Source: Niallia sp. FSL W8-0635 | GTDB taxonomy: Bacteria; Bacillota; Bacilli; Bacillales; Cytobacillaceae | Length of the DNA: 64,000 nt | Reading direction: 5' to 3' | NCBI RefSeq assembly: GCF_038007965.1 | Contig: NZ_JBBOYD010000001.1 | Span: 1,156,501-1,220,500 of the forward strand | Shown: in pieces, positions 18,186 through 26,856 of the stretch | Numbering within the stretch: the first letter of the stretch is position 1 | Layout: each line of letters starts with the position of its first letter | Program-made: the position numbers and the translations under genes | The notes under the pieces: generated by a model | The model's input: only the letters and a program-made list of their open reading frames with translations | The model's database searches: none | What the model was told of the DNA's origin: nothing

Positions 18186-19091
18186 TTAACCAACTGGTTT
18201 TTCTTGTGTAATAGTTGGTTTAGACTGCTTTTGCAGTAAGAAAAAGAAAACACCGAACAAAACAAGTAATCCTCCAAACATTTGAGATAGAATTAATCGT
18301 TCATTTAATAGTAGTACAGCTAAAAGGGTAGCTCCAACGGGTTCTCCTAAAATGCTCATAGAAATAGTAGTGGCATTAACATAATTGAGTAACCAATTAT
18401 TGATGATATGAGCGAGTGTCGGAACAATTGCAAGCAATATAAAAATCCCCCATTCTCTTCCAGAGTAACCAGTTAATACTTCACCAGCGATTACATTATA
18501 GATAGTTAATAAACAGGCAGCAAAAAAGAAAACCGTAAATGTATAAATCCAATGAGGCATTTTCTTAATAATGTTTTGACCAATTAATAAATAGCCAACT
18601 ACTGCTATCACGCTCAAGAAGGAAAGAACATCTCCAATAATTGCATTGCTGTCTAGTCCAATATCCCCCCAGCCAATCATCATGGCGCCAATAATCGCAA
18701 TGCCCATTGTCATAATAGCACTAGAAGTCGTTCTTTCTCGAAAGAAAATAAATCCGCCAAGAAGAGAGACGATAGGCTGAAGTGCCAAGATGATTGTAGA
18801 ACTTGCTACAGTAGTAAATTTTAGAGAACTGAACCAAAGGGCAAAATGCAATGCCAAAAAAGAGCCTGAAAAGAATAAGAACGACCAATCCTTTTTGGAT
18901 AGTTTTTTAAAATCATTTCTGTGTATGTATACCATGGGAATCATAAGGAGACAGGCAAGCCACATGCGATACATGCTTAATATAGTGGCAGGGGCATCCG
19001 ACCATTTTACGAAAATCGCGGAAAAAGAGATAGCGATAATCGAGATAAGTAATGGAATCCCAATAGATTTTGATGATAATTGTTGATTCAC
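18186..19091 (-). CDS. EamA/DMT superfamily transporter
   Basis: 301-residue membrane protein with ten hydrophobic helices in two EamA repeats (about 13-140 and 155-290). It would move small metabolites across the membrane; substrates in this family range from amino acids to metabolites and cannot be read from sequence. The start is GTG at 19091, placed by AGGAGG with a 7-base spacer. The longer frame to 19118 would place the ribosome site inside the gene. It has its own terminator. Confidence 0.83.
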   Translation of the reverse strand: MNQQLSSKSIGIPLLISIIAISFSAIFVKWSDAPATILSMYRMWLACLLMIPMVYIHRNDFKKLSKKDWSFLFFSGSFLALHFALWFSSLKFTTVASSTIILALQPIVSLLGGFIFFRERTTSSAIMTMGIAIIGAMMIGWGDIGLDSNAIIGDVLSFLSVIAVVGYLLIGQNIIKKMPHWIYTFTVFFFAACLLTIYNVIAGEVLTGYSGREWGIFILLAIVPTLAHIINNWLLNYVNATTISMSILGEPVGATLLAVLLLNERLILSQMFGGLLVLFGVFFFLLQKQSKPTITQEKPVG

Positions 19092-19207
19092 TTTATTTCC
19101 TCCTGACAATTCAAACAATTCGATATAATAGTAAATATAGTACGTTCAAAGGCAGGAAACAATCATTATTTTTCATTTCTTGGAAAATAATTTAGCGAAC
19201 AGGTATA

Positions 19208-19252
19208 AATAAGGTGTCCATAAGGAATTTCAATCATAATGGACACCTTATT
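19208..19252 (-). terminator. Terminator of the neopullulanase gene
   Basis: AATAAGGTGTCCAT at 19208-19221 pairs perfectly with ATGGACACCTTATT at 19239-19252, just beyond the stop at 19269. Confidence 0.8.
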
Positions 19253-19268
19253 TTAATAATAGTTAATC

Positions 19269-21050
19269 CTATCTAGCATGAATATATTCATAGTTCATAT
19301 TAAAACGGAGAATACTACATTCATATGGTCCGAGTATTACAGCTAGATCATCTGATTCAGCAGCATATTCTTCTTCTGTTAATAATAGAGAGATTTTTTT
19401 TCCTCGTAATGGAAAGGGAAGTTGAAACTGTGCTTCTCTGTCACTCTTATTTATGACCGTTAAAAGGATTTCCCCCTCTTGTTTTGCATAATATGCTAAA
19501 CAAGAATCAGCATTTGATAGGAAGAAAAAAGTACCACTATTGATGAGAAGAGAACTTTGTTTCCGCACTTGAATTAATTGCTTCACAAATTCTTTTAGCT
19601 TGCCATCATGCTTTTCTGTATCCCAAGGCATACACTTTCTACATCCCGGATCGCTGCCACCGCCTAATCCAATTTCATCTCCATAATAAATACAAGGAGT
19701 GCCAGGGTAGGTTAAGAGAAAGGTAAATAAAAGTTTCACTCGTTCTTTACGATAGCTGCATTCATGAATGATTCGAGGTGTATCATGGCTTCCAATTATA
19801 TTGAATAATACGTTATTCACTGTACTTGGGTATGCTTGTAATGTTGTGGTCATATCCTCCATAAATTGTTGGGCCGAAATCATGTCATAGGCAAAAAATT
19901 GCAATGCTTTTGTTAGTAAAGGATAATTCATTACCGAGTCAAATTGATCGCCTCGAAGCCATGGCAGGGAATCATGCCAAACTTCCCCCAATATAAAGAG
20001 GTCTGGTTTTAATTCTTTCACAACAGATCGGAAGGACCTCCAGAAATCATGATCTATTTCATTGGCAACATCTAAGCGCCAACCATCAATATTACATTCT
20101 GTTATCCAATGTTTTGCAACATGTAAAAGGTATTCTTTTACTTCTTCATTTGCTGTATTAAATTTGGGCATTGCTTCATAAAAGCCAAATGTTTCATAAT
20201 TTAAAGCGCTATTCTCTTTTAAAGGAAATTTATGTATATGGAACCAGTCTTTATAGCTCGAATTTTCTTCATTTTTTAAAACATCTTGAAACGGAGGAAA
20301 GTGATAGCCACAATGATTAAATACAGCATCTAGCATGACACGAATCCCACGGCTATGACATTCGTTTACGAGCTTTTTAAGCATTTCTGTATCGCCGAAT
20401 TGTGGATCCACTTCTAGATAGTTAATGGTATCGTATTTATGATTGCTTTTTGCATGAAAAATAGGAGTAAGATAAATCCCCGTTATCCCAAGGTCAGAAA
20501 GATAGTCTAGAGAATCGATTATTCCTTGGAAATCGCCGCCGAAGAAATTCCATAATCCAGGTTCTTCTTGTCCCCATGGAGCAGTGTCCCTTGGATTTAA
20601 GGAACTATTCCCATTTCGAAATCTTTCTGGGAATATTTGATACCAGATAGTTGTTGAGACCCATGAAGGAGGAGAAAAAACGTCTCTCTGGTGAAGATAG
20701 GGCAAACAAAAATAATAGCCCGCATCTTCGGGAACAAAGGGGAAGAACCCTTTTTCGGTATAGGTTATTTGTTGTTCGTTATCTCTTATAATAAAGCCAT
20801 AACGAATTCTTTTTTTATTAGAAATAGTGCAATGCCAATAATCAAAAAGAGAATCAGTTCCGCTTTTTTCCATCATCATTCGGTGGGAGACCCAATTATA
20901 GTCAATCATTTCATATTGGTCACCATAAATTATTTCGATTTCATTCACATTTGCTCGTTTTGTCCGAATACGGATATGGAGGGTATCCCCATCTTGTAAA
21001 TAACAGAAATTATCGCCACTTCGATGATAAATTGAGGCTAAATCAATCAT
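19269..21050 (-). CDS. Neopullulanase/cyclomaltodextrinase-type GH13 enzyme (YvdF/BbmA-like)
   Basis: Cytosolic alpha-glucan hydrolase of 593 residues without signal peptide. Residues 1-125 form the N-terminal beta domain typical of this subfamily. The GH13 barrel follows, with DAVFNH at 241-246, nucleophile D327 in DGWRLDVAN, acid/base E356 in LGEVWHD and third carboxylate D423 in GSHDTPR. A C-terminal beta domain ends the protein. It would degrade imported maltodextrins or cyclodextrins. It stands alone, whereas yvdF lies in the maltodextrin operon of B. subtilis. GGGAG precedes the ATG. Confidence 0.88.
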   Translation of the reverse strand: MIDLASIYHRSGDNFCYLQDGDTLHIRIRTKRANVNEIEIIYGDQYEMIDYNWVSHRMMMEKSGTDSLFDYWHCTISNKKRIRYGFIIRDNEQQITYTEKGFFPFVPEDAGYYFCLPYLHQRDVFSPPSWVSTTIWYQIFPERFRNGNSSLNPRDTAPWGQEEPGLWNFFGGDFQGIIDSLDYLSDLGITGIYLTPIFHAKSNHKYDTINYLEVDPQFGDTEMLKKLVNECHSRGIRVMLDAVFNHCGYHFPPFQDVLKNEENSSYKDWFHIHKFPLKENSALNYETFGFYEAMPKFNTANEEVKEYLLHVAKHWITECNIDGWRLDVANEIDHDFWRSFRSVVKELKPDLFILGEVWHDSLPWLRGDQFDSVMNYPLLTKALQFFAYDMISAQQFMEDMTTTLQAYPSTVNNVLFNIIGSHDTPRIIHECSYRKERVKLLFTFLLTYPGTPCIYYGDEIGLGGGSDPGCRKCMPWDTEKHDGKLKEFVKQLIQVRKQSSLLINSGTFFFLSNADSCLAYYAKQEGEILLTVINKSDREAQFQLPFPLRGKKISLLLTEEEYAAESDDLAVILGPYECSILRFNMNYEYIHAR

Positions 21051-21145
21051 TTTTCACACTCCCTTTACGTTATTTCTCTTTGCAACTAGTCTTGACAGAT
21101 TAGAACGTTTTTAAAAGGGAGGTGTTACTCGTTTTCCTATTAAAA

Positions 21146-21176
21146 CCACCGCTCACTAATTGGAAGTGAGCGGTGG
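21146..21176 (-). terminator. Terminator of the SDR gene
   Basis: CCACCGCTCAC at 21146-21156 pairs perfectly with GTGAGCGGTGG at 21166-21176. On the reverse strand TTTTAAT follows. Confidence 0.85.
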
Positions 21177-21211
21177 ATTTCTCTTCTTGTATTTCGAAAG
21201 GGAGAGGGGGA

Positions 21212-22087
21212 TTACCCGTTAACGATAGTTCCACCATTTACGTGAAGAACCTGTCCCGTAACATATGTGGAATCATTACTAGCTAAATATACGTAAGCTG
21301 GCGCAAGTTCACAAGGTTGACCAGCACGTTTAAAAGGAGTATTTGCGCCAAAAGATGCAACCTGCTCACTATCAAAGGTAGAAGGAATAAGTGGAGTCCA
21401 AATAGGGCCTGGCGCTACTCCATTCACGCGAATACCTTGTCCAGCAAGAGACTGTGATAAGGAACGAGTAAACGCGGTAATTGCTCCTTTTGTAGATGAA
21501 TAATCGATTAATGTTTCATTCCCTTTATAGGCAGTGATGGACGTCGTATTGATAATCGTATCACCTTGTTCTAAATGTGGTAAGGTCGCTTTTGTTAAGT
21601 AGAACATAGAAAAGATATTTGTACGAAATGTTTTTTCTAATTGTTCAGCAGTTATATCCTGTATACTCTGCTGTGGATGTTGTTCCGCGGCATTATTCAC
21701 TAGAATATTCACTTTCCCAAATTCAGAAACGGTTTTTTCTACAATTGTTTTACAGAAGCTCTCCTCACCAACATCGCCAGCAAGTAATAAACATTTTCCC
21801 CCTTCTGCCTCGACTAGTTCTTTTGTCTTTTGGGCATCATCATGTTCATTTAAGTAAACTACTGCTATGTCAGCACCTTCTTTTGCATAATAAATCGCTA
21901 CAGATCGACCAATTCCACTATCGCCACCAGTGATAATTGCAGCCTTTCCTTTTAATTTTTCTGAGCCCTTGTATGCGGGATCGACATCTTTCGGCATAGG
22001 ATTCATTTCTGTCTGAATACCAGGTTGCTGATCCTGATGCTGTGGGGGAAAGGTTTGTTGTAATTGTTCATTATTACTATTACTCAT
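21212..22087 (-). CDS. SDR-family oxidoreductase, YhdF/YhxD/YdaD group
   Basis: NAD(P)-dependent short-chain dehydrogenase of 291 residues. A Pro/Gln-rich tail of about 40 residues precedes the Rossmann fold (ITGGDSGIGRSVA), then NNAAEQ and the active-site YSSTKGA. The tail plus fold is the layout of the general-stress SDR proteins of Bacillus such as YdaD (GSP39). The ATG at 22087 is chosen because AAGGAG lies 8 bases upstream; an in-frame GTG at 22096 overlaps that site. Substrate unknown. Confidence 0.85.
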   Translation of the reverse strand: MSNSNNEQLQQTFPPQHQDQQPGIQTEMNPMPKDVDPAYKGSEKLKGKAAIITGGDSGIGRSVAIYYAKEGADIAVVYLNEHDDAQKTKELVEAEGGKCLLLAGDVGEESFCKTIVEKTVSEFGKVNILVNNAAEQHPQQSIQDITAEQLEKTFRTNIFSMFYLTKATLPHLEQGDTIINTTSITAYKGNETLIDYSSTKGAITAFTRSLSQSLAGQGIRVNGVAPGPIWTPLIPSTFDSEQVASFGANTPFKRAGQPCELAPAYVYLASNDSTYVTGQVLHVNGGTIVNG

Positions 22088-22177
22088 ATCAATCACTCCT
22101 TCTATTTTTGTTCATGTTTACTTATTTTTCCCAAATCCTCTCATATAAACATGGAAAAAATAGGGTAGGAGTGAATA

Positions 22178-22209
22178 AAAAAAAGATGGCACCAAATTAG
22201 GCTGCCATC
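22178..22209 (-). terminator. Terminator of yajQ
   Basis: On the reverse strand GATGGCAGCC pairs with GGTGCCATC (one mismatch). A run of eight T follows. It lies 8 bases beyond the yajQ stop. Confidence 0.85.
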
Positions 22210-22216
22210 CAACTAG

Positions 22217-22711
22217 TTAGCGATAATTGACAAATTGCACATCAATTGTAATTTTTGATTCATCTTTCACTGCTGCAATAATTTTTTGTAAATCATCACG
22301 GCTTTTAGCAGTTACACGGATTTGATCGTCTTGCTGTTGCGTTTTCACTTTTAATCCACTGTTTTTAATTAAGGCATTAATTATTTTAGCATTATCCTTA
22401 TCAATGCCTTGGATTAATTTCGCTCTTTGGCGAACGGTCCCGCCTGAAGCACCTTCAATTTTGCCATAATCTAAGTTTTTAATAGGAATGCCGCGTTTAA
22501 ACATTTTGCTAATAAGGACATCCTTCAGCTGTTCTAATTTATATTCATCATCTGAAACAAGAACTAATTCTTCTTTGTCCAATGTAACATTACTCTTGCT
22601 TCCTTTAAAATCATAACGATTTTGGATTTCCTTCATCGCAAGCTGTACTGCATTTGTTACCTCAGAAAAATCAACTTTCGATACAATATCAAATGAGCTT
22701 TCTTTCGCCAT
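22217..22711 (-). CDS. yitK: YajQ/UPF0234 nucleotide-binding protein (YitK)
   Basis: 164-residue YajQ-family protein. It opens with [17 protein letters not shown] and has two ferredoxin-like domains. Family members bind nucleotides or nucleic acid, and in some bacteria cyclic di-GMP. The ATG at 22711 follows AGGAGGTAATT; the upstream in-frame start at 22741 lacks a site. It is divergent from cvfB (yitL), the same pairing as B. subtilis yitK-yitL. Confidence 0.9.
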   Translation of the reverse strand: MAKESSFDIVSKVDFSEVTNAVQLAMKEIQNRYDFKGSKSNVTLDKEELVLVSDDEYKLEQLKDVLISKMFKRGIPIKNLDYGKIEGASGGTVRQRAKLIQGIDKDNAKIINALIKNSGLKVKTQQQDDQIRVTAKSRDDLQKIIAAVKDESKITIDVQFVNYR

Positions 22712-22787
22712 AATTACCTCCTGGTTTTGGGAACCTAACACTAATTCTAAGCATTTCTAGCGCAAATTCCATTTCTTTTATGTTTGT

Positions 22788-22816
22788 ATTATAGTAAAAT
22801 ATAGCAGTTGTAACAA
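22788..22816 (-). promoter_or_regulatory. Putative sigma-A promoter of yajQ
   Basis: On the reverse strand TTGTTA (22816-22811) and TATAAT (22793-22788) are separated by 17 bases. This lies about 77 bases upstream of the yajQ start. Confidence 0.5.
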
Positions 22817-22910
22817 CTTTAGGCATGGAATATTCACTAAATAGGGAATAATTATGATAAAAGAATATAGATGAAAAGTTGAATAGACAAGAAATAAAGG
22901 AGGAAAACAA

Positions 22911-23789
22911 ATGTCGTTAAGAGATTATATGGGACGTGTAGAAATATTAACCGTTGCAAGAATAGCATCTTTCGGATACTTTTTAACGTTAGAAGAGGAA
23001 GACGAAGATGTACTTTTACATTTTAGTGAAACAGATCAAAAATTCGAAGAGGGCGATGAAGTACGCGTTTTTATTTACAGTGATTCACAAGGTAGAGCGT
23101 GCTCTAGTACATTTATCCCTACTATAGCTGTTGGTAAATATGATTGGGTAAAAGTAACGGATCGTAAAGAAGGAATTGGCTGCTTCTTTGATATTGGCTT
23201 GAAAAAGGACATGTTATTAGGCGAAGATGACTTACCAGTTCATGAAGAGGTTTGGCCAGAAGTTGGAGACATGTTATATATTACATTAAAGGTAAATAAA
23301 AATAATTATTTATATGTAAAACCTGCGACAGATCCAATTATTGAAGAAATGTCAACAAAGGCAACAAGAGCAGATTTTAATAAAAACATTCATGGCTATA
23401 TTTATCGAACAGCAAAAGTTGGAAGCTGGATTTATACAGCAGAAGGCTTTAAAGGATTTATTCATGAATCAGAGCGAGGCCAAGAACCAAGATTAGGGGA
23501 AAAGGTTAATGGTCGTATTATCGACGTTAAGCTAGACGGTACAATTAATGTCTCGTTATTACCAAGAAAAGAAGAAGCACTCGATAAGGATGCACAGCAA
23601 ATTTTGGATTATTTAATTATGCGTAAAGGGGCAATGCCTTATGGAGATAAGAGCATGCCTGAGGACATCAAAGAGCGCTTTAATTTAAGCAAAGGATCGT
23701 TTAAACGAGCGCTTGGAAAGCTAATGAAAGAAAAGCAAGTGTATCAAGAAGAAGGCTGGACGTATTTGAAGGAAGATAGTGAAAAATAA
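22911..23789 (+). CDS. yitL: CvfB/YitL S1-domain RNA-binding protein
   Basis: 292-residue protein of the conserved virulence factor B family. Several S1-like beta-barrels occupy about residues 1-215 and a winged helix lies at about 225-285. Staphylococcal CvfB binds RNA and affects virulence-gene expression; B. subtilis YitL is the orthologue. It is acidic and cytosolic. AAAGGAGG precedes the ATG, and a strong terminator follows. It is divergent from yajQ (yitK), as in B. subtilis. Confidence 0.9.
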   Translation: MSLRDYMGRVEILTVARIASFGYFLTLEEEDEDVLLHFSETDQKFEEGDEVRVFIYSDSQGRACSSTFIPTIAVGKYDWVKVTDRKEGIGCFFDIGLKKDMLLGEDDLPVHEEVWPEVGDMLYITLKVNKNNYLYVKPATDPIIEEMSTKATRADFNKNIHGYIYRTAKVGSWIYTAEGFKGFIHESERGQEPRLGEKVNGRIIDVKLDGTINVSLLPRKEEALDKDAQQILDYLIMRKGAMPYGDKSMPEDIKERFNLSKGSFKRALGKLMKEKQVYQEEGWTYLKEDSEK

Positions 23790-23808
23790 TTAATAATAAA
23801 TGAGATGG

Positions 23809-23837
23809 GTGCATTCCAAATTTGGAATGCACTTTTT
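23809..23837 (+). terminator. Terminator of cvfB
   Basis: GTGCATTCCAAA at 23809-23820 is followed at once by its exact complement TTTGGAATGCAC. Five T then follow. Confidence 0.9.
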
Positions 23838-23840
23838 ATA

Positions 23841-23990
23841 TAAGCCATTTAGAGTTAAAGCAGAACGCAGTATGGAAAAGTAACAGAGGAGTGTTTTCTA
23901 AGCCCACTAGAGCAGAAATCCGCATGGAAAGGTAACAGAGAATCGCTCTCTACGCCTTTCTTAACAAAAAACAGCATCAAAAGGTAACAA
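23841..23990. repeat. Three degenerate direct repeats
   Basis: Units start near 23841, 23899 and 23951. Each opens with TAAGCC or TACGCC and closes with a variant of GCATGGAAAGGTAACAGAG about 25-40 bases later. The third copy is the most decayed. They lie just after the cvfB terminator and form the 3' part of the small reverse-strand ORF at 23855. Confidence 0.55.
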
Positions 23991-24052
23991 ACAAAGAAAC
24001 CATAAATCCCCACACCAACAACAAAACATATCAAAAGAGCTGCCAATCCCAT
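23855..24052 (-). CDS. Candidate small membrane protein
   Basis: A reverse ATG at 24052 follows GGAGGGG with 7-base spacing. The first 33 residues are one hydrophobic helix with a KKG end (GLAALLICFVVGVGIYGFF and onward). The rest, about 30 residues, is read through the degenerate repeats and looks unlike a conserved protein. The true product may be only the helix, with the end replaced by repeats. It lies 22 bases beyond the DUF3941-like gene and may share its transcript. Confidence 0.45.
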   Translation of the reverse strand: MGLAALLICFVVGVGIYGFFVCYLLMLFFVKKGVESDSLLPFHADFCSSGLRKHSSVTFPYCVLL

Positions 24053-24074
24053 TGACAGCCCCTCCATAGCAATA

Positions 24075-24206
24075 TTATAAATGATCTGTTTTTTTGCTAT
24101 ATTGATGTTTACCGTTTTTGCGGTTCTTTTCGCGCATCATGTTCTTTTCATGACGCAATGCATTATTGTCTTTTGCTTTTTTATCATTATCAGAAGTATG
24201 TGGCAT
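24075..24206 (-). CDS. Small basic protein, DUF3941-like
   Basis: 43 codons, very hydrophilic, opening MPHTSDNDKKAKDNNALRHE and ending KKTDHL. The pattern matches the short DUF3941 proteins of Bacillus as I remember them. Function is unknown. AAGGAG lies about 9 bases before the ATG. The family assignment is from memory, not a search. Confidence 0.7.
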   Translation of the reverse strand: MPHTSDNDKKAKDNNALRHEKNMMREKNRKNGKHQYSKKTDHL

Positions 24207-24295
24207 AAAAAAATACTCCTTTCAGCATCAACTTTTGTTCAAGAGAACATTGATAGTATGAGTGAAAGGAGTAAACTTTATTCTCGTGAAAGCTG

Positions 24296-25156
24296 TTATT
24301 CTGAAACTTTATTTAAGAAGAATATAGCAATCGTTCCAGCACCTGTATGAGAACCAACAGAGGCACCAATAGAAGAAATAAATACTTCTTTTGGGTGGAA
24401 TTTTTCTACTATCATTTCTTTCACTTCTAAAGCTGTTGCTTCATCATCTGCGTGGCTTATGGCAAATACTTGTTGATCTAATTTATCGCCACGCTCGCCA
24501 ATTAGTTCGATCATTCTGCGCAGGAGCTTCTTTTTGCCACGAATTTTTTCAAGAGGAACTAGTTTTCCATCTTCTACATGCAGTAAAGGCTTTATGTTTA
24601 GTAATCCACCAAGAAATGCAGAGGCTTTTGAAACACGTCCACCCTTTGCTAAGTATTCTAAATCCTCCACTGTAAATAAGTGCTCCATATGCTCGCATAA
24701 GAACTTTAGTCGTGGTATAATTTCACTTACGTCTTTACCTTGATCGCGGAGTTTTACCGCTTCTTGAACGACTAAACCAGCACCTAATGATGCACATTTA
24801 GTATCAATAATCGTAAGGTCGAAGTCAGGATATTCTTCTTTCACTTGCTCTGATATCATTACTGCTGTTTGGTACGTTCCAGATAATTGCGAAGAAAATG
24901 CAATATATACAGCTTTTTCATTATTTTGAGCTAATGCTGTAAAAACATCTTTAAATAATGCTGGAGAAACTTGTGATGTTTTTGGAACTTGTCCACTGCG
25001 AATAGCATTATAGACAGTGTTTGGTTCTATTGATTTTAAATCCTCGTATTCTTTACCGTCTAAATTAACTTTTAGCGGTAATAGTGTAACCTCATGATTC
25101 TCATAATAGGATAGAGGTAAATCACTCGCACTATCTGCTAGGATTTTAAAAGTCAT
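24296..25156 (-). CDS. yitS: DegV family fatty-acid-binding protein (YitS)
   Basis: 286-residue cytosolic protein with the DegV (EDD) fold. It opens FKILADSASDLPLSYYENH, and TSQVSPALF and FSSQLSGTYQT are the conserved lipid-binding segments. DegV proteins bind a fatty acid, and FakB members present it to the kinase FakA. The second ATG (25156) is preferred because GAAGTGG lies 7 bases before it. It is divergent from yitT, as in B. subtilis. Confidence 0.88.
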   Translation of the reverse strand: MTFKILADSASDLPLSYYENHEVTLLPLKVNLDGKEYEDLKSIEPNTVYNAIRSGQVPKTSQVSPALFKDVFTALAQNNEKAVYIAFSSQLSGTYQTAVMISEQVKEEYPDFDLTIIDTKCASLGAGLVVQEAVKLRDQGKDVSEIIPRLKFLCEHMEHLFTVEDLEYLAKGGRVSKASAFLGGLLNIKPLLHVEDGKLVPLEKIRGKKKLLRRMIELIGERGDKLDQQVFAISHADDEATALEVKEMIVEKFHPKEVFISSIGASVGSHTGAGTIAIFFLNKVSE

Positions 25157-25240
25157 ATTCATTCCACTTCTTTCTTTTTTTTATAAAAGCATATGGTAAT
25201 TGGAGTACAGTTATGATGAATAACAATAATCTCTGTGAAA

Positions 25241-25266
25241 ATGCCTTGTTTTTGTTAACAAGGCAT
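25241..25266. other. Short hairpin between yitS and yitT
   Basis: ATGCCTTG at 25241-25248 pairs with CAAGGCAT at 25259-25266. It lies in the divergent intergenic region upstream of both genes and has no long T run on the forward strand. Role unknown. Confidence 0.35.
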
Positions 25267-25361
25267 ACTTATTTGTAGTTTATAAAATTTTAAGAGAAAA
25301 AACAATGAATAGTAAATGCAAAAATAGTAAAAATTACTATATATCGTAATGGAGGATACAT

Positions 25362-26186
25362 ATGTATTGGTTATTAACAAAAAAATTAGTCGTTGTAATT
25401 TTCGGAGCATTATTAAATGCTATTGCCATGAATTATTTTCTTATACCTGCTGATGTGTACGCAAGTGGCTTTGCAGGTGTAGCTCAGCTTGTATCAAAAG
25501 TAACGCCAATTTCTACTGGGATATTATTATTTATTCTCAATGTTCCAATTGCTATACTTGGCTGGATAAAGGTAGGAAGATCATTTACCTGTTTTAGTTT
25601 TTTAAGTGTAGTTTTTATGTCTTTGTTTATGGAGATCATTCCAGTAACAAGCTATTCACATGATATTTTGTTAAATGCTGTTTTTGGTGGGGTTATAGCG
25701 GCTGTTGGCGTTGGTTTAACGTTAAAGTGGGGGGCATCGACCGGTGGAATGGATATTATTGCTATGATTCTTTCGCGTGTGCAAGATAAGCCAGTCGGTA
25801 CCTATTTCTTTATATTAAATGGTGCGATAATCATAACAGCTGGTGCTATGTTCGGTTGGGAAAAAGCGTTATATACGTTAGTAAATCTCTATGCTGCAAC
25901 AAAGGTGATTGATACGATACATACAGCGCATCAAAAATTAACCGTAATGATTATAACAAAGAAAACAGAAGAGCTAAAGGTTGCCATCCATGAAAAATTA
26001 GTTAGGGGTATTACAATTCTGCCGGCAAGGGGAGCATTTTCTAATGAACCTAAGGAAATGCTAATGATTGTTGTGACACGATATGAACTATATGATATTG
26101 AACATGTCATTAAGGAAGTGGATCCACATGCATTCACCAATGTTGTGCAGACGACAGCGGTACTCGGTTTCTTTAGAAAATCATAA
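25362..26186 (+). CDS. yitT: YitT family membrane protein (DUF161/DUF2179)
   Basis: 274-residue protein. Five or six helices span about residues 8-180, and a C-terminal DUF2179 domain (about 190-270) contains RGITILPARGAFSNEPKEML. The family is widespread in Firmicutes; its transport role is not settled. A GGAGG site lies before the ATG. Order with yitS and yitU matches B. subtilis. Confidence 0.88.
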   Translation: MYWLLTKKLVVVIFGALLNAIAMNYFLIPADVYASGFAGVAQLVSKVTPISTGILLFILNVPIAILGWIKVGRSFTCFSFLSVVFMSLFMEIIPVTSYSHDILLNAVFGGVIAAVGVGLTLKWGASTGGMDIIAMILSRVQDKPVGTYFFILNGAIIITAGAMFGWEKALYTLVNLYAATKVIDTIHTAHQKLTVMIITKKTEELKVAIHEKLVRGITILPARGAFSNEPKEMLMIVVTRYELYDIEHVIKEVDPHAFTNVVQTTAVLGFFRKS

Positions 26187-26200
26187 TGGAGGTTGTTCAT

Positions 26201-26563
26201 TTGAAGAAAATAATGGCGGTTGTTTTATGTGTTATTATTAGTGGATTTATTCCATATATATCGACAGCTGCATCAGCGAATTCTAATAAAGAACAAGTCA
26301 CAGTACAAAATTTATCTGTTAGTGGTACGAAGGGAAATTATGTCGTGAAAGGAATATTTGCTGAAGGTAAAGACGTGTATTATACAGTTGAGGACGGTCA
26401 TAATGAATTAATTCCAAAAAAGAAATTGCCATTAAGCAACCATAAATTTTCACTGGAAATTCATTTAAATAAGGAAGAACTACCGAAAAATGGAACAATA
26501 ATTTTATATTTTTCGGTAGAGGGAAAAGAACCATATTCAGTAGTATTAGAAACCTTTTCCTGA
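26201..26563 (+). CDS. Predicted secreted protein of unknown function
   Basis: 120 residues. A signal peptide (KKIMAVVLCVIISGF, probable cleavage after the STAASA segment near 25) leaves a mature all-beta domain of about 95 residues with no cysteine. A TTG at 26201 is the start because GGAGG lies 7 bases before it; the in-frame ATG at 26186 overlaps that GGAGG. It sits where B. subtilis carries ipi, but the sequence does not look like the BsuPI inhibitor. The fold may be immunoglobulin-like, by pattern only. Confidence 0.7.
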   Translation: MKKIMAVVLCVIISGFIPYISTAASANSNKEQVTVQNLSVSGTKGNYVVKGIFAEGKDVYYTVEDGHNELIPKKKLPLSNHKFSLEIHLNKEELPKNGTIILYFSVEGKEPYSVVLETFS

Positions 26564-26576
26564 TTAAATAATTTTA

Positions 26577-26657
26577 AAAGCTGCCCTATAAAGGCATGTC
26601 TCCCAAGCATTTTCTTTGTGTAAGCTTGTGAAGAGTTACCTTTATATGGACAGCTTT
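26577..26657. terminator. Long hairpin terminator between converging genes
   Basis: AAAGCTGCCCTATAAAGG at 26577-26594 pairs with CCTTTATATGGACAGCTTT at 26639-26657, with one bulge and one mismatch. CTTTT follows. It separates the secreted protein gene from the reverse-strand small gene. Confidence 0.65.
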
Positions 26658-26663
26658 CTTTTA

Positions 26664-26855
26664 TTAGTGTGTCTGCAATTCATCCAGCTCTTTTTGTAAT
26701 TCTGCTAACTGTTGCTGTTCGGCTATTGTAGTATTAGCGTAAGCAGAGCTAATCGCATTCTTTGCTTTATCAACTAATCCTGCTACGTCATTGCCATTTG
26801 CATATTTTGCTACCTCAACTGCTTGTCTTGCTTCTTGAAAAAGTCTATTTCCCAT
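26664..26855 (-). CDS. Small cytosolic protein, DUF3813-like
   Basis: 63 residues, helical, opening GNRLFQEARQAVEVAKYANG and ending in a Leu/Glu/Gln-rich helix (AEQQQLAELQKELDELQTH). The pattern fits DUF3813 proteins found near yitU in Bacillus; this is from memory. It begins one base after the stop of the next upstream gene (26857-27009), so the two are translated together. Function unknown. Confidence 0.65.
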   Translation of the reverse strand: MGNRLFQEARQAVEVAKYANGNDVAGLVDKAKNAISSAYANTTIAEQQQLAELQKELDELQTH

Positions 26856-26856
26856 T

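Noticed and set aside
24296-25156. Idea that DegV is the response regulator partner DegU/DegS
   Set aside because: The sequence is a lipid-binding EDD-fold DegV protein with no receiver or kinase domain; only the name is similar.
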